10,692 nucleotides of DNA from an uncultured Eubacteriales bacterium (GCA_900322105.1 ONYV01000024.1:1-10692); one strand, 5' to 3'. Positions 1-7,507 are shown, counted from the first letter of the stretch. Numbers and translations: made by a program. Notes: generated by a model not told the origin, from the letters alone.

Positions 1-702
1 GCCGCCGACCTTGAGGGATTCTACTCTTCTGATATCCAGACGAACAGAGGAATAGAATTTCAGCGCACGTCCGCCGGGCGTTGTTTCGGGATTGCCGAAC
101 ATCACGCCGACTTTTTCACGGAGCTGGTTGATAAAGATCGCCACACAGTTCAGTTTTGAGATAGCGCCCGCTAATTTTCTGAGTGCCTGAGACATCAATC
201 TTGCCTGCAAGCCGACATGAGAAGCGCCCATATCGCCTTCGATCTCGGCTTTCGGCGCAAGGGCTGCCACGGAGTCTACGACGATCACGTCGATCGCACC
301 CGAACGTACCAGCGCTTCTGTGATCTCCAGCGCTTCTTCACCTGTGTCGGGCTGAGAAACGAGCAGAGAGTCGATATCCACGCCCAGCGCCTTGGCATAA
401 ACAGGATCGAGAGCGTGTTCCACGTCAATGAACGCCGCCATGCCGCCGTTTTTCTGACCTTCCGCAATACAATGCAGTGCAAGTGTCGTTTTACCGGAAG
501 ATTCGGGTCCGTAGATCTCGGTGATCCTGCCTCTGGGAAGACCACCGATCCCAAGAGCGATATCCAGCGTCAGCGAGCCGGTAGAGATCGCATCCACCTG
601 CATGGACGGATTCTGTCCCAGACGCATGACCGCACCCTTTCCGAATTGTTTTTCTATCTGCGCAAGCGCCGTTTCCAATGCTTTTTGTTTATCGACAGCC
701 AT
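1..702 (-). CDS. recA: RecA recombinase, N-terminal 234 codons (truncated by window edge)
   Basis: RecA is the cytoplasmic ATP-dependent DNA strand-exchange protein of homologous recombination and SOS co-protease activity. Visible in order are the N-terminal oligomerisation helix (MAVDKQKALETALAQIEKQF), Walker A GPESSGKTT at residues 65-73, the catalytic glutamate E95 in FIDVEHALDP, Walker B VIVVDSVAAL at 139-148, loop L1 around EGDMGASHVG (155-164), and loop L2 from FINQLREKVG to NPETTPGG (190-211). The frame is open to base 1, where the protein is at residue 234 of a usual ~345-360, so the C-terminus lies outside. The ATG at 702 is chosen because GAAAGGA precedes it by about 8 nt and the protein starts as RecA does. 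A competing ATG at 712 is out of frame. It follows prmC by 109 bp and has its own promoter (753-781). A small dyad, AGAGC/GCTCT (724-737), lies in its leader just upstream of the ribosome site. Identification is essentially certain. Confidence 0.98.
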   Translation of the reverse strand, partial: MAVDKQKALETALAQIEKQFGKGAVMRLGQNPSMQVDAISTGSLTLDIALGIGGLPRGRITEIYGPESSGKTTLALHCIAEGQKNGGMAAFIDVEHALDPVYAKALGVDIDSLLVSQPDTGEEALEITEALVRSGAIDVIVVDSVAALAPKAEIEGDMGASHVGLQARLMSQALRKLAGAISKLNCVAIFINQLREKVGVMFGNPETTPGGRALKFYSSVRLDIRRVESLKVGG

Positions 703-752
703 TGTTTTTCATCCTTTCTCCATAGAGCAGCGGCTCTGTTTCTGATGATTTG

Positions 753-781
753 ATTATACAATGTTATGCTTCAATTTGCAA
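753..781 (-). promoter_or_regulatory. Predicted sigma-A promoter of recA
   Basis: On the minus strand a perfect -10 TATAAT (758-753) lies 17 bp from a -35 TTGCAA (781-776), placing transcription start near 746, about 45 nt upstream of the recA ATG. Spacing is ideal and the -35 matches consensus at 4 of 6 positions. I see no CGAAC-N4-GTTCG-like LexA box in 703-811. This is a prediction from consensus only. Confidence 0.75.
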
Positions 782-785
782 GCGG

Positions 786-799
786 ATATCATATGATAT
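786..799. repeat. 14-bp perfect palindrome upstream of the recA promoter
   Basis: ATATCATATGATAT is a perfect inverted repeat lying immediately upstream of the recA -35 hexamer, in the 109-bp gap after prmC. It is AT-only apart from one C and one G and has no T-run after it, so it is not a convincing intrinsic terminator for prmC. An operator or UP-like element is possible; chance is also possible in AT-rich DNA. Confidence 0.4.
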
Positions 800-811
800 G
801 CCTGCAAAGGG

Positions 812-1639
812 TCACTTTTTAGTACAAGAAATTACCCTGTCAAGTTCCTGTATATCTTTATGCGTCCGTATTTTTTCCATATTGCTGTGTTCCATCAGAA
901 AAGTGACCGCATCGGCTTGTGTTTCGCCGATCTCCAGCACCATACAGCCGCCGCTTTTGAGTTTATCTGTCCAGCACTCGGCAATACAGCGGTAGAACAT
1001 CAGCCCGTCCTCACCGCCGCAAAGTGCCGTTTTCGGCTCGAACTGCACTTCCGTTTGCAGAGATGCAAGCTCCTCTTCTCTGATATACGGCGGATTGGAA
1101 ACAACTGCGTCAAAATATCCGTTGTCAAAGTCCTTATGACAGTCAAAGATATCGCCGCAGACTGCCCTGACGTTTGTCAAAGCATATCTGCGGATGTTTT
1201 TTTCAAGATAGGAAAAAGCGGCTTCTTCCTTTTCAACTGCTGTGATCTCCGCTTTCGGAAAGGCAAGCGCCAAGGTGATCGCTATGATGCCGCTGCCCGA
1301 ACACAGATCGATGATCTTCGCATCTGTGTTCCCTTTCAGCATTTCAAGACACCGCTCTACCGCCACTTCCGTATCATCTCTCGGAATCAGCACACCCTGA
1401 CCGACACAAAATTCATGTCCCATAAATGTCCATCTGCCAAGAATATATTGCAGCGGCATACCTTTTTCACGCTGACACAGCGCATCCGACAGTACCTCTT
1501 CGCTCTCTTTCGGAAAAACACAGGCCGCCTTTTCCAACAGGGCAAGGCGGTCGAGTCCGAATAATTCCTGCATCAGTGTTCTTGCTTCAAACGGCGACAG
1601 CTTCGCTCTTGCCAAAGAAAATGCTTCCCGTACCGTCAT
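812..1639 (-). CDS. prmC: Peptide chain release factor N5-glutamine methyltransferase
   Basis: PrmC (HemK) uses S-adenosylmethionine to methylate the glutamine of the GGQ motif in release factors RF1 and RF2, raising termination efficiency in the cytoplasm. The 275-residue length is normal. The N-terminal helical substrate-binding domain runs to about residue 75 and ends with PLQYILG (62-68). LIPRDDTE follows at 84-91, then the SAM-binding loop DLCSGSGIIA at 111-120, and the diagnostic catalytic motif NPPY at 182-185. EPKTALCGGEDGL (201-213) is also typical. The ATG at 1639 overlaps the stop of the DUF1385 gene as ATGA, so the two are translationally coupled. In many Clostridia prfA, which encodes its substrate RF1, follows prmC; here recA follows instead. 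Identity is secure from the motif set. Confidence 0.96.
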   Translation of the reverse strand: MTVREAFSLARAKLSPFEARTLMQELFGLDRLALLEKAACVFPKESEEVLSDALCQREKGMPLQYILGRWTFMGHEFCVGQGVLIPRDDTEVAVERCLEMLKGNTDAKIIDLCSGSGIIAITLALAFPKAEITAVEKEEAAFSYLEKNIRRYALTNVRAVCGDIFDCHKDFDNGYFDAVVSNPPYIREEELASLQTEVQFEPKTALCGGEDGLMFYRCIAECWTDKLKSGGCMVLEIGETQADAVTFLMEHSNMEKIRTHKDIQELDRVISCTKK

Positions 1640-2604
1640 CTGATAATATCCTCACCGTTTTCGGGGATGACGTCTTTCATTGCGGCGATCGCCACTTCGA
1701 TCATCTCGTCTTTGGGTTCTTTTGTGGTGAGATGCTGCATCCACATACCGGGCGCTGCGATGATATGTGTGATGATATTATCGTGTCTGCCGCAGATACG
1801 GATTAGTTCATAACCGATGCCCACCGTGACCGGCAGAAGAAGGATCTTGACAGCGGAACGCAGCCAGACGTTGGTAAAGGGAATGAACAGACCGATCAGA
1901 ATACCCACGATCAGCATCAGTACAATGAAGCTGGTACCGCAGCGAGGATGAAATCTTGTCTGTTTTCTGACGTTTTCCACATTCAGCTCCAGACCGTGTT
2001 CATAGCAGAAGATCGTTTTATGTTCAGCGCCGTGATACTGGAACACTCTTTTGATGTCCTTATTGAGCGTCACCAGCGCCATATAGATCAGAAAGAGGAC
2101 GATACGCAGAATACCCTCAAACGCCGAACGCCAGATCATATGGTCGTTGAGCGCAGGCACAGCGTTTGCCAACAGATTGAACAGCCATGTCGGCACAAAG
2201 AAGAAGACCGCCACACAAAACAGCACAGCCACCGTCGTCGATATGCCCATGATCACGCCGACTGCCTTTTCGCCAAAATGCTTATCCAGCCACAGATCAA
2301 GCTTGCTCGGTTCTTCTTCGATCCCTGCGGCCTCTTCTCCCTCGATCATCTTATCCGCCGACATCATCAGCGCTTTGTTGCCTGTCACAAGGGAATCGAT
2401 CATTCCTGCAACACCTCTGAGGATCGGCAGCCGCAGAATCTTATACTTCTGTGTCAGGTTCAGCGGCTTGATCTCTTCCAGTTCAATGCTGCCGTCCGTT
2501 CTTCTGACGCCGACCGTAGATTTCAGCGGTCCCCTCATCATGATCCCTTCCATCAGCGCCTGTCCGCCGATAGACGTGATCCTCTTTGTTTTTTCCCTTT
2601 TCAT
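1636..2604 (-). CDS. DUF1385 (YqhQ-like) multi-spanning membrane protein
   Basis: This 322-residue protein belongs to the DUF1385 family, whose function is not established. Family signatures are the N-terminal SIGGQALMEGIMMRGP (11-26), the central QYHGAEHKTIFCYEHG (189-204) and FHPRCGTSF (218-226). The His/Glu/Cys content of the latter two could bind metal, which is inference. Probable membrane segments are near residues 115-146, 164-180, 224-242 and 250-270. The frame is open back to an ATG at 2661, but the start at 2604 is preferred: AAGGAG lies 9 nt upstream and family members begin right before this motif. The gene ends inside the prmC start codon (ATGA) and begins 81 bp after the histidine kinase stop, with no terminator between. 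The conserved pairing with prmC in Firmicutes is well known, but its meaning is not. Confidence 0.9.
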   Translation of the reverse strand: MKREKTKRITSIGGQALMEGIMMRGPLKSTVGVRRTDGSIELEEIKPLNLTQKYKILRLPILRGVAGMIDSLVTGNKALMMSADKMIEGEEAAGIEEEPSKLDLWLDKHFGEKAVGVIMGISTTVAVLFCVAVFFFVPTWLFNLLANAVPALNDHMIWRSAFEGILRIVLFLIYMALVTLNKDIKRVFQYHGAEHKTIFCYEHGLELNVENVRKQTRFHPRCGTSFIVLMLIVGILIGLFIPFTNVWLRSAVKILLLPVTVGIGYELIRICGRHDNIITHIIAAPGMWMQHLTTKEPKDEMIEVAIAAMKDVIPENGEDIIR

Positions 2605-2685
2605 TCCTATCCACTCCTTTTTATGGCAAACAACTTCGTCCTGCGGCTTTGCGATCTTCAAACGATCACGATACGCAGACCCGAC

Positions 2686-4128
2686 TCATGCATTGTGTTC
2701 TGTTTTCTCTGTCTCGTCAGTATGACTGTCTTCTTCGGATTTCGGCGGCACAATGGGGATGCTGATGGTCACGGTCGTACCGACATTTTCTATGCTGTCG
2801 ATATTGAGCGTACCTTTATGCAGCTTGATGATCTCATCCGCCACCGCAAGACCGATGCCCGAACCCCTGACAGTCTGATTGGCTTTATAGAATTTCTGCT
2901 TGACTTTCGGCAAATGCTCGGCAGGGATGCCGCAGCCGTTATCCGCAATGACGATCACAATCTGATCGTCCGCCTGTTCAATGCTGACGTTCACGACCCC
3001 TCCCGGAGAAGAGTATTTCAGCGCATTGTCAATGATATTGATAAACACCTGACGCAGACGGTTTCTGTCGCCGATCACAGGCGGCAGCATTTCCGGCTCG
3101 TCATATACGATATGTTTATTTTCGGAATTAGCTCTCTCCCTTTGCATATAGATCGACTCGTCCAGTTCTGCCAAAATGTCGATCCTGTCCATGATCAGTA
3201 CCATTCTGTCCTGCTGGATACGTGAAAAATCGAGTACTTCTTCTACAATGCCGTTCAGACGTTCGGTTTCCTTGATGATGATGCTCAGACCCTTCTGCAC
3301 GGTTTTCAGATCCTTACAGCCGTCTAACTGCATCGTCTCCGCCCAGCCCTTGATAGCGGTCAGCGGCGTGCGCAGCTCGTGTGACACAGAGGAAATAAAG
3401 TCGTTTTTCATTCTGTCCGACGTTCCAAGCTCTCCTGCCATATAGTTGATGGTATCACAGAGATCGCCGATCTCGTCATCATAGAATTTGTTGATCCTTG
3501 CCTCAAAGTCACCTTGCGCAATCCGTTTGGCGGTGGTGCTGATCTCCTTGACAGGGCGCACGATCGACCGCAGAAAATAGGTGCTGGACACAAAGATAAA
3601 GAACAGGATCAGCACACCGATCAGGCAGACAAAGGAAATGGAGATAAAGATCTTTCTGTCAGCTTCTTCCAGCGACACGACATAGCGTATCGCACCCACA
3701 GGTTCGCCGTTATCATCGACCAGCACCCTTGTCACTGCCATTGCATTTTCGCCCGAGCTGAGGTTGCCGTGCCATTCGGAATAGTTGTCAGGCGATTTCA
3801 GCGCGGCGGTATAATCGGGCATATTCTGCTGACGGTCAGGCGTAAAGCCTGTTGATGTGATGATCGGCTGACCCTCCTTATTGATAACCATCAGCTCCAT
3901 CAGCTCTTTATCGGGGAAGTTTTCCACATAAACTCTTGCGGTGCGCAGAAAATCATCCGTATCGTTAAAGATATTGACAAGCTCGGAAGAACGTCCGTTC
4001 AGGGTCTGACTGATCCTGCTGTAATATGAATTTTGTATAATAATGGCAAAGGCGACAACTAAAATAAAGAGTATGATCAATATCACGCCAAAGGTATTGA
4101 TCAGCCACCTTTTAGTGATACCCCTCAA
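2686..4128 (-). CDS. Sensor histidine kinase, PhoR/WalK type, with HAMP domain
   Basis: A membrane sensor kinase that should phosphorylate the adjacent response regulator. From the TTG at 4128 it has 480 residues: transmembrane helix 1 (about 11-32), an extracytoplasmic sensor region (33-158), helix 2 (about 160-184), a HAMP linker (about 186-238), and HisKA with SSVSHELRTPLTAIKG, phosphoacceptor H250. The ATPase domain has N-box INIIDNALKYS (N368), G1 DNGCGI (396-401) and G2 GSGIGLA (422-428). It ends in a charged tail rich in Asp, Glu and Thr. All catalytic boxes are intact. The frame extends to a TTG at 4176, but that codon has no ribosome site, whereas GGGGGTGAT lies directly before the TTG at 4128. 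It follows the regulator by 57 bp. The ligand is unknown; the sensor region resembles the single extracytoplasmic domains of PhoR/WalK-type kinases. Confidence 0.95.
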   Translation of the reverse strand: MRGITKRWLINTFGVILIILFILVVAFAIIIQNSYYSRISQTLNGRSSELVNIFNDTDDFLRTARVYVENFPDKELMELMVINKEGQPIITSTGFTPDRQQNMPDYTAALKSPDNYSEWHGNLSSGENAMAVTRVLVDDNGEPVGAIRYVVSLEEADRKIFISISFVCLIGVLILFFIFVSSTYFLRSIVRPVKEISTTAKRIAQGDFEARINKFYDDEIGDLCDTINYMAGELGTSDRMKNDFISSVSHELRTPLTAIKGWAETMQLDGCKDLKTVQKGLSIIIKETERLNGIVEEVLDFSRIQQDRMVLIMDRIDILAELDESIYMQRERANSENKHIVYDEPEMLPPVIGDRNRLRQVFINIIDNALKYSSPGGVVNVSIEQADDQIVIVIADNGCGIPAEHLPKVKQKFYKANQTVRGSGIGLAVADEIIKLHKGTLNIDSIENVGTTVTISIPIVPPKSEEDSHTDETEKTEHNA

Positions 4129-4131
4129 AAA

Positions 4132-4140
4132 ATCACCCCC
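4132..4140 (-). promoter_or_regulatory. Shine-Dalgarno site fixing a TTG start for the histidine kinase
   Basis: The minus strand reads GGGGGTGAT, nearly the full anti-16S consensus GGAGGTGAT, three bases before TTG at 4128-4126. No such site precedes the upstream in-frame TTG at 4176, and there is no ATG near this end of the frame. This is the main evidence for the start chosen for the kinase. Confidence 0.7.
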
Positions 4141-4185
4141 AGCGTAACTGTCCCCTAAAAGAAACTGCGTGAACAAATACGGCGG

Positions 4186-4893
4186 TCAATTGCCGCTTTC
4201 CCATTTGTAGCCAAGGCCCCAGACCGTGACGATGTATTTCGGAGAGGAGGGTGTGTCTTCGACCTTCATTCTCAGACGGCGGATATTAACATCCACGATC
4301 TTCTCTTCGCCCACATATGCTTCGCCCCAGACGTATTTCAGGATAGCGCTGCGGTCAAGTGCTTTGCCCGGATTGGAGAAGAAATACTCCATGATCTGGA
4401 ACTCCACCTGCGTCAGCTCGATCAGGCGGCCGTTTTTCATCAGGGAATGGTTTTTCAGGTTCAGCACAAAGCTGCCCGACTTGATCTCTTCTTTGAAATT
4501 ATTTTCCGAACGCATCTCTGCGATCGCCAGCCTTCGATACAGTGCATCGACCCTTGCCACCAGTTCTGTCGGGCTGAAAGGCTTTGTGATATAATCATCC
4601 GCCCCCAGCATCAAACCCGATACCTTGTCCATTTCCTGCGTTCTTGCCGAGAGCATGATAATGCCGAGATTGCCGTTTTTCTTTCTCAGCTCCTTGCACA
4701 CCTGCAAGCCGTCCTTTTCGGGCATCATGATGTCCAGTATCGCAATATCAAAATCACCGTCTGCGGCATCATACTTTTCCAGCGCCACTGCGCCGTTTTC
4801 CGCTTCGGTGACGTTATATCCTCCGCGCTCCAAGTTGATCACAACAAATTCACGAATCGCTGTTTCGTCCTCTGCAACCAGTATATTTTTCAT
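4186..4893 (-). CDS. OmpR/PhoB-family response regulator transcription factor
   Basis: A cytoplasmic DNA-binding response regulator. The receiver domain (about 1-120) has the acidic pocket E8/D9 in LVAEDE, phosphoacceptor D54 in AILDIMMPEKDG, S82 in MLSA and K104 in ITKPFSP. The winged-helix effector domain (about 140-233) carries LTQVEFQIMEYF, VWGEAYVGEEKIVDVNIRRL and the C-terminal VWGLGYKW typical of OmpR/PhoB proteins. Every phosphorylation residue is present, so it should be active. Two ATGs compete: 4899 lies only 2 nt after AAAGGGG, whereas 4893 has 8-nt spacing and begins MKNILV as relatives do, so 4893 is chosen (235 residues). It lies between the lipoprotein gene (26 bp) and the kinase (57 bp), making the kinase its likely partner. 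Its target genes cannot be read from the window; autoregulation of the cluster is possible. Confidence 0.95.
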   Translation of the reverse strand: MKNILVAEDETAIREFVVINLERGGYNVTEAENGAVALEKYDAADGDFDIAILDIMMPEKDGLQVCKELRKKNGNLGIIMLSARTQEMDKVSGLMLGADDYITKPFSPTELVARVDALYRRLAIAEMRSENNFKEEIKSGSFVLNLKNHSLMKNGRLIELTQVEFQIMEYFFSNPGKALDRSAILKYVWGEAYVGEEKIVDVNIRRLRMKVEDTPSSPKYIVTVWGLGYKWESGN

Positions 4894-4919
4894 ATTCATT
4901 TCCCCTTTCTGTCCGCTGT

Positions 4920-6620
4920 TTATATAGCAAAAACAAGTGTTGAAAGTTCATCCTCTGTAATGTTCAGATCATCCTGAGCGTCCGTATGGAAGATCTGCGC
5001 AGCGATCACGGCATTTGTATTTTCCATCGGATCGCCAAGCGGATGATAAGACGTATCCTCCGTCATTTTGTTCCACTGCTGTTCGGTAAAGCGTCCGATG
5101 GTCAGCAGCTTATCACCGAGTGAGGAAGTTTTGTCATTCCAGAGATAGAACGTAAGCTCTCTGGTTTCGGCGTTGCTTCTGGCAGTCACACTGCCGTTCC
5201 ATTTCTTCGGAATCACGACATAATAACCGTCTTTCAGGTTCATCACACTGCAAAGCACCGTATTCAGCCTGTCGTCTGCGGCGCTGTACTGATTCCATTC
5301 GACCTGATTGCACACGCTTGCACCGTTTTCATCCACAGATGCGCTCATCTGCTTGACGATCGGTATCTCGATCACACCGTCATTATTGATGTCCCTTGAA
5401 AAGATCGCTTCGCTTCTCTGCGTCGGGTTATTGTTCGGGTAAGGATAGGTGCTTTCGTTCGTTCCGTTGACAGGATCTCTGAGCGCATCTTTCTGCGCAT
5501 CATAGCAGACCATCTGCGTACAGAAGGTATTGTCGCTGCGTCTGCCGTCAATGATCACACCGCATTTGATCGCTCCTGCAGAAGTTTCATTCCCGTGTTC
5601 TGCGGTGTGTGAAGACCCTTTTGTGTCGGAAGATTCCTGCTGTCTGCTGTTTGAAGCCTGATCTGATGTCTGTAAAGAACTCTCTGTATCGGCAGACGGC
5701 AGATACGCATTTGCGGAAGTCCGGTCGGCAGGGTCAGCAGCAGGCGCTGAGGAAGTTATTTGTGAAGCCTCAGCTTTCTCACTGCTTTGCTGTAACGGCT
5801 GACCTGTCAGTACTGCCGACGATCCGTCACTTTTTTCGGACGGCGCTGTTTTGCTGTCTGTCCGATCTCCTGCGGAAGTCGATCTCATATTCTCTCCATT
5901 CACCGCCACATCGCCGGTCATAATATTGGAAAAGGCGATCACTTCCGAATCGAGCGGCAGAGAATATGTTCCCACAGGACGCTTGTCCGTTTCGGAATAT
6001 TGCAAAAGCGTTGCCATAGACGGCTTTTCCTGCGTACTCAGTGACAGCAGCAGCAGATCTTCTGTCTGATCTCCCGTCAGGTCGCCTGTCACCAGTTCAT
6101 CATAAGTCTCATCGATCACCATCTCAAAGGCTTCCTCCGACTTGAAAGAATACGCCGTCAGCGATTTCTGCGCCGAGTTGTAGGAAGTCCAGCCGATGAT
6201 GATCTCATCGTTTTTATCGCCGTTGATATCCGAAAACATCACCCTGTCCACGCCTGAGCCTGTATTGCTGTAAGTGCCGATACATTTCCATGTATCACTG
6301 TCTGATGAATAAGTAATGATGGATACATTGAGCTTTGTATCGTTGTCTGTCGAATACAGCGCCAGCGCATATTCGCTGTCCGTATCGATATTCCGCATCA
6401 TAATAGCGGAACGGTTCTCGCCCTTCTGCGGATATTTCAGTGTATAGCTGCCGCCTGCCTCAGCGGAGATAATATCCTGAATGGCAGCCTTGTCCCCCGT
6501 TGCCCTCGGCGGCCGCAGCAGGGAATCACTGCCCATCGAAGTACCCGAACAGCCGCCAAGTCCTGAAAGGCTTGCCAGCAGCAGCAAAAGGGCAGTTATC
6601 CGTTTTGGTCTTGTCAGCAT
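4920..6620 (-). CDS. FG-GAP/VCBS-like lipoprotein of unknown function
   Basis: A predicted 566-residue surface lipoprotein. The positively charged start, leucine-rich stretch and lipobox LGGC give a signal peptidase II site with lipidated C24. Three Asp-rich segments resemble the calcium-binding loops of FG-GAP/VCBS propeller repeats: SDINGDKNDEIIIGW (130-144), TGDLTGDQTEDLL (178-190) and SRDINNDGVIEIP (408-420). A Ser/Thr/Gln/Asp-rich, low-complexity stretch (about 245-348) separates the second from the third. The C-terminal ~150 residues form an ordered-looking domain I do not recognise. The ATG at 6620 abuts the trmB stop (TAAATG), and its ribosome site GAGGGTGAT lies inside the end of trmB, so the two are coupled. 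The response regulator follows by 26 bp. It may act as an envelope sensor or accessory for the two-component system. That role is inference; the lipoprotein call is firm. Confidence 0.85.
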   Translation of the reverse strand: MLTRPKRITALLLLLASLSGLGGCSGTSMGSDSLLRPPRATGDKAAIQDIISAEAGGSYTLKYPQKGENRSAIMMRNIDTDSEYALALYSTDNDTKLNVSIITYSSDSDTWKCIGTYSNTGSGVDRVMFSDINGDKNDEIIIGWTSYNSAQKSLTAYSFKSEEAFEMVIDETYDELVTGDLTGDQTEDLLLLSLSTQEKPSMATLLQYSETDKRPVGTYSLPLDSEVIAFSNIMTGDVAVNGENMRSTSAGDRTDSKTAPSEKSDGSSAVLTGQPLQQSSEKAEASQITSSAPAADPADRTSANAYLPSADTESSLQTSDQASNSRQQESSDTKGSSHTAEHGNETSAGAIKCGVIIDGRRSDNTFCTQMVCYDAQKDALRDPVNGTNESTYPYPNNNPTQRSEAIFSRDINNDGVIEIPIVKQMSASVDENGASVCNQVEWNQYSAADDRLNTVLCSVMNLKDGYYVVIPKKWNGSVTARSNAETRELTFYLWNDKTSSLGDKLLTIGRFTEQQWNKMTEDTSYHPLGDPMENTNAVIAAQIFHTDAQDDLNITEDELSTLVFAI

Positions 6621-7304
6621 TTAATCACCCTCTGTCGGCATCCCGACCTTTTTGGCGATCAGGAACTTGATCCTGATGCCCTCGTCCGAAAACATTTTTT
6701 CATGCTCTGTCATAATGTTATGCTCATATCCCGAATGGTGCAGATCATATGTAATATACGTGATCTCAAAGCCGCATTCCCTGAAATACTCCAGACTTTC
6801 TTCAAAGAGCATATCATCGTCCGTTTTGAAATGGATCTCTCCGCCGTCTTTGAGAAAGGTGCGGTACTGCATCAATTGTCTGACGTGGGTCAGGCGGCGT
6901 TTTTTGTGCTTCGGGCGCGGCCACGGGTTGCAAAAATTGATATAGATCCTGTCTACCACATCGTTCTCGTTCATCATCAGAAAGATACGTTCGATATTGT
7001 GCGCCGTCAGACGTACATTATCGGTGCGCATCATCCCCTCACGGTAAACTCTTTCTACGTTCCTTTTGGCAAGTCCCAGCATTTCATATTTGATGTCCAC
7101 CGCAAGATAATTATGTTCCTGATCCCGAAAGGCAGCCTGAGAAACAAAGCCGCCTTTGCCGCAGCCAAGCTCCATATACAGCGGCAGCTTCTGAGGAAAG
7201 CTGTCGTTCCATTTTCCTTTCAGCGCGTCAGGGTCCTGAATAAAAAACTCAGAAGCCTCTAATTCGGGTTTTGCCCATGGTTTATGTCTGATCCTCATAT
7301 GCAT
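6621..7304 (-). CDS. trmB: tRNA (guanine-N7)-methyltransferase
   Basis: TrmB transfers a methyl group from S-adenosylmethionine to N7 of G46 in the variable loop of tRNAs, in the cytoplasm. The 227-residue length fits the family. Visible are the N-terminal RIRHKPWA (residues 4-11), the SAM-binding ELGCGKGGF (45-53), AVDIKYEM (68-75), the signature NFCNPWPRPKHKKRRLTH (123-140), and the substrate-contacting HFKTDDDMLFEESL (158-171) and TEHEKMFSDEG (199-209). The ATG at 7304 has AAAGGA 6-7 nt upstream. A second ATG at 7298 would give the more usual MRIRHKPW start but has poorer spacing. It is the first gene of the leftward cluster, behind an extended -10 promoter, and its stop touches the lipoprotein start. 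Identity is secure. Confidence 0.96.
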   Translation of the reverse strand: MHMRIRHKPWAKPELEASEFFIQDPDALKGKWNDSFPQKLPLYMELGCGKGGFVSQAAFRDQEHNYLAVDIKYEMLGLAKRNVERVYREGMMRTDNVRLTAHNIERIFLMMNENDVVDRIYINFCNPWPRPKHKKRRLTHVRQLMQYRTFLKDGGEIHFKTDDDMLFEESLEYFRECGFEITYITYDLHHSGYEHNIMTEHEKMFSDEGIRIKFLIAKKVGMPTEGD

Positions 7305-7333
7305 ACACTTTCCTTTTTGCTTATTCAGATTCT

Positions 7334-7342
7334 ATTATACCA
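7334..7342 (-). promoter_or_regulatory. Predicted extended -10 promoter for the trmB cluster
   Basis: The minus strand reads TGGTATAAT, an extended -10 element with a perfect TATAAT, about 30 bp upstream of the trmB ATG. No good -35 hexamer sits 16-18 bp upstream, which extended -10 promoters tolerate. It could drive trmB and the lipoprotein, regulator, kinase, DUF1385 and prmC genes as one transcript. Confidence 0.6.
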
Positions 7343-7410
7343 AAATATCCTGCGTCTTATTTTCTCTAAAAGAAAAATAAAGATTCTTTTCTGCTTCTCT
7401 GTTCTTTCGC

Positions 7411-7460
7411 AAAACAGCGCAGGGCTGCCCTTCATGTTTTCATGAAAGACTTCCCTGCGC
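7411..7460 (-). terminator. Probable intrinsic terminator after the Cys-rich membrane protein gene
   Basis: GCGCAGGG (7417-7424) pairs with CCCTGCGC (7453-7460), and an inner stem TTCATG/CATGAA (7431-7436, 7441-7446) closes a TTTT loop. Read leftward, the stem is followed by TGTTTT, a short T-rich tail. It lies about 48 bp past the stop of the gene at 7508-7978. The weak tail keeps confidence moderate. Confidence 0.55.
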
Positions 7461-7474
7461 CGAGCAAAAGGGCG

Positions 7475-7498
7475 ACAGAGCATACAAAGTATGCCTGT
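7475..7498. other. Second hairpin between the gene end and the terminator
   Basis: GCATAC (7480-7485) and GTATGC (7489-7494) pair around an AAA loop. The stem extends through ACAG/CTGT flanks with one unpaired A. There is no T-run on either side, so it is not itself a terminator. It could be an mRNA 3'-end stabilising structure. Confidence 0.4.
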
Positions 7499-7507
7499 AC
7501 TATCCGA

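Noticed and set aside
2605..2661. 19-codon N-terminal extension of the DUF1385 gene
   Set aside because: The extension lies before the family start motif and the internal ATG at 2604 has the better ribosome site.
1948..3225. Long rightward frame of 425 codons opposite DUF1385 and the kinase
   Set aside because: It is antisense to two well-identified genes, is His/Arg/Cys-rich in the manner of a reverse-strand shadow, and matches no family.
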